From contig NC_065548.1 of NCBI RefSeq assembly GCF_022605725.1, positions 1,769,644 through 1,833,643 on the forward strand: a DNA stretch of 64,000 bases, in the 5' to 3' direction. The notes beneath the pieces are model-generated. The model ran no database searches. It was not told the origin of the DNA and saw only the letters and a list, made by a program, of their open reading frames with translations. The stretch comes from Anthonomus grandis grandis. Its lineage: Eukaryota; Arthropoda; Insecta; Coleoptera; Curculionidae. Made by a program: the position numbers and the translations under genes. Below are positions 56,113-64,000 of the stretch, in pieces (the stretch's first letter is position 1; each line of letters begins with the position of its first letter).

Positions 56113-57537
56113 TTTGATGCAATTTTGTGGACATTTTTGGCGGTATTGCAATAATTTGTTTACAGTAATAATAAGGAGTTCCTGAGAATGGATTTAAGGG
56201 AAAAAATGTTGTTTTACAGAAAAAAGCAGGAAAATTAAGGTAGTTTCAGTTGAGTCATGTTTTTTTTTTTAATTTTTATAGAAAATCCACTGCAAACAAA
56301 AAGCCTCTTATCATAGTAATCGTGACTGAAAATCCTGATATTTGCATATTAATGCATAACTTAAATGGACATTCTAGTTCTCTTAATTTTATTTCCTAAA
56401 ATAAAAAAAACGAGCCTAAACTAAACCTCAAAAATCATTTTATTCAGCTAAACACACTTTAAGTCTTTAAGTGTATTTCTCACGCTTTCACCTGAAAACT
56501 TTAATTAAAATTAAAGTAAACGTACTCACGTTTGGTGTCTCCCCAGTTAGATACTACTCGAAACAATTATTATAACTAACGTAAAGTTTCAGCCTATATA
56601 ATTAAATATTCCTTTAGGGTAGAGACGAACTTTTCTTGAAGAATTTAGACAGAAACAGCAAACTCTTAAGCTTTGGGATTTCCAGGCGAAGCTTTAAGAC
56701 CCGAAGAAACTTAAATTGAGATTTGATATATAAAGTGGGGAACTTACGTACGAATGTTTTTTCTTTTTTTTTATTTAAAAAAACTTAATTGAGATTTTAA
56801 TAGGAAATTATAATAGGTCCAAGGATAAGAGGAGAATTGACTGCCTGTCAAACTTTCTTGTCTGTTAAACAGTAAAAAGAAAATACAATTTTACTATTAC
56901 AAGATAAATATTTCATCTCAAGTACCCTTAAATCATTTTACACATTTTACCTGAAATTTCCTCCTTAAACAAACCTACATTATTTGCTCTTTAATTTAAA
57001 ATGAACTCGGGCCATTTAAACTGTCACGAGCATAAAGTAAAAGTAATTAAACCGAACAGATTCGGGTTTCAAAAAAACAAAAAGGAAAAGTAATTATTAT
57101 TTACATTTAAAATGAGAAAAAATTCTCCTAATATTTATACCGATGGAATCACGTAAAAGTAAATAACCGAAAGGGGGGTGGGTAGGTAACAACGTAAAAA
57201 TTACAGTAAAACGCTCTCGGATGGTTTTTGGATCGCGTGTCAAAATGGCGCGAGCGTGACGAAAGATATAACGCCGACGTAATTCAATGTTGTTGAAATT
57301 TAAAATGTGCCTAAAAAGCAAATATCTGATGATGATTATTAGAGGAAAGCACAAAAAGAATCGGTTTATTTGTTTATTCAGATATTTTGCAAGAGAGTTT
57401 TTAAATTGTATGAGTTAAAAACGAATCAGAGCAATGTGCACCAGATTTCTCCAAAAAACATCTAATATACATAGGCATAATTAAAAAAGCTCTAAAATAC
57501 ATTTTCAGTAATTTAGGTCAGGTAAGTAAGTTAAAAA
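56113..57537. other. Spacer with GC-richer island at about 56990-57310
   Basis: Mostly AT-rich and featureless. The island has 'actcgggccatttaaactg', 'ggggggtgggtaggtaac' and 'gcgcgagcgtgacg'. The minus open frame 57354-57097 has no recognised domain. Confidence 0.45.
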
Positions 57538-60500
57538 TAAGCAGCCATGTCTTAAAATAAGGGGACCATTGACTTTGAAGTCCAAAATCTCGACAACTAA
57601 AAAGGATATTTTTATGAAACAGACGGCAAAATATTCCAAATATAATTTCAAACAAATCTTGTATAGGGTTTAAACCAATGCAAACAATAGATTTGCAGTT
57701 ATTTGTCTTTATAGGCACCGGTGGCTTAAAAAAGTTATAATTGATTTTATTGTCCATTATCTCGACCACCAATAATAATATTTTTTTATAAAGTAAAAAA
57801 TGGAATACTTCAACAAGTATTCTACATAAATTTTTAAACAAGGTTTAAATGCAATGCAAACAACAATATTGCAATTTTTTTTTCTACAGGCAGCAGTGGT
57901 CTCCGAGAAAATGTTGACTACTGACTTTAAAGTCCAAAATCTCGACGACGAATGAGAATATTCTTATGAAACAAAAATCGGAATATTCCAAAGGCTGTTC
58001 CACATACATTTTATATAAGGTTTAAACCAATGCAAACAACAACTTTGCAATTAATTCCTTTTACAAGCAGCGGTGTTTTAAAAAATGGTGACCACTGACT
58101 TTAAAGTCTAAAATCTTGACAACCAATGAGAATATTCTTATAAAGTAAAAAGCTTAATATTCCAAAGAGTATTCTATATAAATTTTATTCAAAGTTTAAA
58201 CCAATGCAAACATTAGCTTTGCAGCTATTTGTCTTTATAGGCACCGGTGGCTTAAAAAAATGTTACCATTATTTTATTGTCCATAACCTCGACTACCAAT
58301 AATAATATTTTTTTATAAAGCAAAAAGCAGAATACTTTAACGAGTATTCTATATAAACTTTTAAACAAGGTTTAAATGCAATGCAAACAACAATTTTGCA
58401 ATTATTTTCTTCTAGAAGCAGCAGTGGTCTCCAAGAAAATGTTGACTACTGGCTTTAAAGTCCAAAATCTCGACGACGAATGAGAATATTCTCATGAAAC
58501 AAAAATTAGAATATTCCAAAGGCTATTCCACATAAATTTTATATAAGGTTTAAACCAATGCAAACAGCAACTTTGCAATTATTTCCTTCTATAAGCAGGG
58601 GTGTCTTAGAAAATGGTGACCATTCACTTTTAAGTCCAAAGTCTCGACAACCCATGAGAATATTCTTATGAAACAAAAAGCAGAATATTCCAAAGAGTAT
58701 TATGCATAAATTTTATACAAGGTTTAAACCAATGCAAACAACAACTTTGCAAATATTTCCTTCTACAAACAGTACTTTTTAAAAAATGGTGACCACTGAA
58801 TTTAAACTCAGAAATCTCGACACAAAATGAGAATATTCTTATGAAATGAAATGCATAATATTCCAAAAAGTGTACTACATTAATTTTATACAAGGTTTAA
58901 ACCAATGCAAACAACAACTTTGCAAATATTTTCTTCTGCAAGCAGTAATAGTATAAAAAATGGTTACCACTGAATTTAAAGTCTACAATCTTGACAACCA
59001 ATGGGAATATTCTCATAAAATAAAAAGCAAAATATACCAAAGAGTATTCTGCATGAATTTTATTCAAGGTTTAAACCAATGCAAAAAATAAATTTACAAA
59101 TATTTCCTTTTAAAAATAGTGAAAGTTAAAAAAATGGTGACCACTGACTTTAAAGTCTAGAATCTTGACAACCAATAAGAATATTCTCTTGAAACAAAAA
59201 GCAGAATATACCAAAGAGTATTCTGCATAAATTTTATACAATGTTTAAACCAATGCAAACAACAACTTTGCAAATATTTCCTTTTACAAACAGTGCTTGT
59301 TGAAAAAATGGTGACCACTGACTTTAAAGTCTAAAATCTTGACAACCAATGGGAATATTCTTATGTAACAAAAAGCAAAATATACCAAAGAGTATTCTGC
59401 ATAAATTTTATATAAGGGTTAAACCAATGCAAACAACAACTTTGCAAATATTTCCTTTTAAAAATAGTGAAAGTTGAAAAAACGGTGACAACTGACTTTA
59501 ATGTCTAAAATCTTGACAACCAATGAGAATATTCTTATGAAACAAAAAGCAAAATATGCCAAAGAGTATTCTGCATATATTTTAAAGAAGGTTTATACCA
59601 ATGCAAACAACAACTTTGCAAATATTTCCTTCTACAAACAGTAGTAGTTTAAAAAATTGTGACTACTGACTTTAAAGTCTAAAATCTCGACACACAATAA
59701 GAATATTCTTATAAAATGAAAAGCATAATATTCCAAATAGTATACTACATAAATTTCATACAAGGTTTTAACCAATGCAAACAACAATTTTGCAATTATT
59801 TCCTTCTACAAGCAGCTGTGTCCTGGAAAATAGTAACCACTAAGTTTAAAGTCTAAAATCTTGACAACCAATGGGAACATTCTCATGAAACAAAAAGCAA
59901 AATATACCAAAGAGTATTCTGCATACATTTTATATAAGGTGTAAACCAGTGCAAACAACAACTTTGCAATTATTTCGTTCCACAAGCAGCGGTGTCTTAA
60001 AAAATGGGGACCAAGGAGTTTTAAGTTCAAAATCTCGACAGCTAATAAGCATTTTCCTACGAAACAAAAAGTAGAATCTTTAAAAAAATATTCGACATAG
60101 AATTTTTAAAAGATTTAACCCAATGCAAGTAACAGTTTTCAAATTATTTTTCTTTATAAGCAGTGGTGTCGTAACAAATAGTGCTTAATGGCTTTAAACT
60201 TTAAAATTACGAGAACCGATAAGAATATTTTAATAATATTAAAAGAAAAATATTTTTAGAATATTCTGCAAAAATAATATAAATGGTTTAAATCAATGCA
60301 AGCGATACACTTATACTTATATGCTTTTGTAAGCACCGCTGTTTAAATAATGTTACGATTTTTTAAAAGTCCAATATCTCAACAACCACTAATAATATTC
60401 TCATGAAACAAAAAACAAAATATTCCAGAGAGTATTCTACACCAACTTTATGAAGGGTTTAAACCAATGCAAACAGCAGTTTTGCAACTATTTGCCTTTA

Positions 60501-61795
60501 TAAGCAGTGGTGTCTTGGCAACAAGATGATCATTTAATTGAAAACCTTCGATTCTTGACAACCACTAAGAATATTTTTATAAAATAGAAACCCAAATATT
60601 ATAAAATACGTTCGCAACTACTTACTTTTCGAAATAGGGCTGTCTTGAAAAAAAATAATCAATGACTTTGAAGTACAAAATCTCGGCCAAAAATAAGAAT
60701 ATTTTTATAAAATAAATAGCAAAATATTCAGTTGAATATGCTTCATAAATACTATATAAAGTTTAAACCAATGCAAACTATAGTTCTACAACTATTTGCC
60801 TTTTTAAGAAGCGATGGCTTAACAAAAGATGTCCACTGATTTCAAAGTCTATAATCTCACCAACCAATAAGAATATTTTTATAAAACACAAAGCAATTTA
60901 TTCCAAGGAATATTCTGCATGAATAATATACAGAGTCTGATTCAATGCAAATAATACGTTTGCAGTTAATTGTCTATTTAAAAAGCACCGTCGTAAAAAA
61001 AGGGAATGTTAGTAGTTTAAAGTCTAAAATCTCTATAACCAATAAGAATATTTTCCTAAATTAAAACGCAAAACATTCATAGAAATATTTTAAAAAAATT
61101 TTAAAAAAGGTTTAAACCAGTGCAAACGATAACGTTAAAATTATTCTCTTTTTTATGCAATGGTGTCTGAAAAAAGTGAGCACTAACTTTAAAGCCTAAA
61201 ATCTGGAGAACTATTAAGAATATTCTTATAAAACAAAAAGCAGAATATTCAAAAGCATATGCTACATAAATTTTCTATAAGACTTAAACCAATACAAACA
61301 GTAACTATGCAAGTAATTTACCTTTATAACCACCCATGTCTTAAAACATAGTGACAACTGACTTTAAAATCTAATATCTCGACAACCGGTAAAAATATTG
61401 TTATGAAATAAAAAGCAGAATATTCAAAACAATATTCTACATATATATTCCATAAGGTTTAAACCAATGCAAATAATAGGTTTGGAATTATTAATTTTTT
61501 TAAATAGCGCTGTCCTCAAAGAAAAAGGTAATCGCTGACTTTAAAGTCTAAAATCTTGAAAACCAATCGGAATATTTTTATAAATTAAAAAGCAAAATAT
61601 TAAGATGACTATTTTAAACAAATATTATAAAAGGTTTTAACCAATGCAAAACATATTTTTTAAATTATTTACTTTCAGAAACAGCGGTGTCTTAAAAGAG
61701 TGGCTACTAACTTTAAACCCTTAAATCTGGAGAACCAATAAGAATATTTTTATAAAACAAAAAACAAAATATTCAAAAAACAATTCTTAATAACC
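57538..61795 (+). repeat. Satellite family G array, about 175-bp monomer, about two dozen copies
   Basis: The landmark 'ggtttaaaccaatgcaaac' or a close variant recurs near 57671, 57842, 58021, 58195, 58372, 58549, 58722, 58897, 59070, 59245, 59420, 59592, 59768, 59940, 60115, 60290, 60460, 60770, 60945, 61110, 61287, 61460 and 61635, mean spacing about 175 bp. Monomers also share 'actttaaagtctaaaatct', 'cgacaaccaat' and 'gaatattcttat'. Copies are most alike at 58.5-59.9 kb and decay toward the right edge. Open frames inside are fortuitous. Confidence 0.95.
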
Positions 61796-63640
61796 GTCAT
61801 ATAAAATTCAAGCCATCACTGTTACCACTTACACATATAAAGGCTTCAAAACGTTTTAATACTTTTAAAATTTCACGACAATCTATGACTGATAAACTGG
61901 TTTTTATCTTATGGCAGATACGTTCGTAAAACTTTAAAACCTCCCCCAGAAAACTGATTCGTTGGCTGACACAAGATAAACGTAAAAACAAGGAAAATTT
62001 ACCAACATTGTCGTCGCTCTTTATCTTTTTTCTAGCCGGTGACTTTGTCGCAAAACGTCGCGTTTATGTACGTCTACTAAACTTTGGGTTTTTAATGCGC
62101 CCTTTGTGGCCCTTTTTCCTTTTAATGTTTGCGGTCTTTTAACTGAGATATTCGCTGATGAATTGTCTCGTTTACGACGTGTTTGTTTATTAAATTGTTA
62201 ACTTAAACCGTAATTTTTTCGAATGCTTATATAAGGGTTTTTCTGCGTGAAAAAAAAATCTCATTTGGTTTTTTTCGGTTAAGCGAGGAGAGAAGGGTTT
62301 AGTTTGTATATTATGAATATATGGAAAAGTGCCTGAGGCAAGGACAAAAGGGACTTATATTGAAGCTGTAGGAATCGATATATATGGAACTTAAAAAACA
62401 TATCAAGTTCAACTGAAACTATTAGTCCAGTGTGTTCATTCTAAACCATAATAAATTATTCAAATGTAGGGTTATACTCTATAATTTTATAGGGGAGTAA
62501 AAAGCTTTTAGTCGGTTATTTTTGGGTCGCAAGCGGGTTTTCGTTGCTTTTATGTAAGCCTTATGGAAATCGGAATTTTCATGTAAATTTTAAAATTGGT
62601 TTATGTAAATTTCTGTAATAATTGCTAAGTGCATAATATGGAAACCATGTAAGTTTATGATTACTTAGTGGTTTTTTTAAATAGGGCAAAGCAAGGTATA
62701 TTACTTAGAATATTTTTTAACTTGAAGAATTTTTAGACATTTCTTAAGTCTGAAGGGAATTTGTGACTTAAAATTTTATGGTATAAAATCAGTTTGCTAT
62801 TAAGAAATATTTACAGATTACAGTGAATTTTAACGGATGTACTTATTTTGTATAAAATTGTTGTACAAGGCAATTTTAAATTGTAATTTAATGAATGATA
62901 TTTAGAAAAAAAACTAATATTCTTGATTCACCATATATTCCATAAATTTATCATAACTTTAATTACCAATTTATGGATTTGTCTAGTAATAGGTTTATAT
63001 TTAGCGGTCTATTATTGCGATTCTAAAAATAACTTTTTGATTTTTATTTCAGGATCTAAATTTAAGGGAATCATTTAATTTTAAAACAAACGTGCAAAAT
63101 GTAAATTGCAAAATGCAAAGTGCATTATTATAAATTGGAAACGTGGTGGAAAGTTTAAAAGAGAATCCTTTAATTTAAAATGTGTTTCTTTCATAGAAAT
63201 TATCCAAAACAACTCCAATTTTGTGCACATTTCTATCAAAATTTATGATAATTTTTTTAAAATATTTATTTTATATATTATTTTGATGCTCAACGATTAT
63301 GCAAAAATCCGTGGAATTTTTTTTGGGATTTTAACGAATATTCACCTGTTGCCTAAATGTTCCTAAAAATCGAAATAAATGCAAAAATTTACAACGTTAT
63401 TTAAAACCTTTTAACGGTATTCTAAAAATAAATATGAAATTTTAAGTATTAATTAATTATTTTAAACAAATTTATTTGGGTATTTTGTTATAAATACCCA
63501 TGAATTTCTAAGAAAGTAATGAATATTTACAAATAAAAAAATCATAAATTTCGATAAGAAATTGCTTTTTATTTGATATGAATACCTCTATTGGTTCCTG
63601 AAATTTTAGATTTTAAAATCATGATCATTTTGTTTTAAGA
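61796..63640. other. Single-copy interval with GC-richer island at about 62010-62300
   Basis: The island has 'ttgtcgtcgctctttatc', 'tgtcgcaaaacgtcgcg' and 'cgtttacgacgtgtttg', and a 'gcttatataaggg' TATA-like word near 62225. The rest is AT-rich without repeats. No coding domain. This interval separates oppositely oriented satellite G arrays. Confidence 0.5.
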
Positions 63641-64000
63641 TACTGATAATTATAAATGCAAATAATTTTAAAGTTGCTATTTGCATTGATTTAAACCTTT
63701 CACAAAATTTATGTAGCATATTCTTTAATATATTGTGCTTTTTGCTTTAAAAGAATATTCTTATTGGTTGTCGAGATTTTGGACTTAAAAGTTAGTGCCC
63801 ACCTTTTTTTTAGGACACCGAAATTTGTAAAAGCAATTAATTGAAAAGCTGCTGCTTGCATTGGTTTAAACTTTATATAATGTTTGTTTAGAATATATGT
63901 GTTTTTATTTTGCTTTTTATTTTATTAAGATATTGTTATTGAATGTCAAGATTTTAGTGTTTAAAGTCAGTGATCACCTTTTTGTTAAGACACCGGTGCT
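63641..64000 (-). repeat. Satellite family G, inverted, continuing past the window end
   Basis: The reverse complement reads the G monomer order. On the plus strand 'gcattgatttaaacctt' near 63683, 'aagaatattcttattggttg' near 63750, 'gagattttggacttaaaag' near 63773 and 'gcattggtttaaactt' near 63859 are complements of the landmarks. About two monomers are visible. Confidence 0.9.

Noticed and set aside
57518..60030. Open frames of 74-107 residues on the minus strand
   Set aside because: They are fortuitous frames in satellite G; neighbouring monomers do not preserve them.

Overview
The window is repeat-dominated, AT-rich nuclear DNA of an arthropod, most probably an insect. The evidence is an errantivirus-type (insect gypsy group) LTR element with an env gene, several piggyBac-like, Tc1-like and Crypton-like relics with short GT-AG introns, fold-back MITEs with TA flanks, and kilobases of diverged satellite DNA. 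The order cannot be fixed from the sequence. I see no host protein-coding gene, tRNA, rRNA or CRISPR. The window is either intergenic or inside a very long intron.

Layout. 1-5.5 kb: ~380-bp satellite, a Copia RT relic and a GC-richer island. 5.9-8.6 kb: a minus-strand relic of an uncharacterised protein family beside piggyBac relic D. 8.7-9.6 kb: a fold-back MITE. 10.6-13.5 kb: a Tc1 transposase relic cut at a TTAA by piggyBac element A, which still shows an intron-exon structure. 14.4-19.4 kb: a GC-richer island, short duplications and LINE fragments. 19.4-26.2 kb: a complete-ended errantivirus-like element whose 220-bp LTRs appear identical; gag and pol are broken, most of RT/RNase H is deleted and env is open. 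26.4-28.1 kb: piggyBac relic B. 28.5-33.1 kb: a LINE relic and an 'aactgcctggaa'-type satellite interrupted by piggyBac relic C. 33.1-33.9 kb: a near-perfect fold-back MITE. 35.5-40.2 kb: a satellite split by a Crypton (tyrosine recombinase) relic, itself split by a second transposon with TIRs and a TATA target-site duplication. 40.2-46.7 kb: fold-backs, including one whose arms carry a 22-nt G-quadruplex-type tract, and motif-rich spacer DNA. 47.4-51 kb: one repeat family in opposite orientation on the two sides of a GC-richer island. 51.8-55.2 kb: ~190-bp satellite. 55.9-61.8 kb: ~175-bp satellite of about two dozen copies, with inverted copies from 63.6 kb to the window end.

The best leads are these. 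(1) A short imperfectly palindromic motif around CCAGGCA recurs in otherwise different satellites. (2) The exact nested Crypton/TIR-element insertion links two gene families by precise target-site evidence. (3) The young LTR element has a gutted pol but intact env, env splice sites and a canonical -1 slippery heptamer. (4) GC-richer single-copy islands recur every 5-14 kb in the repeats. No single new multi-gene system is demonstrated.
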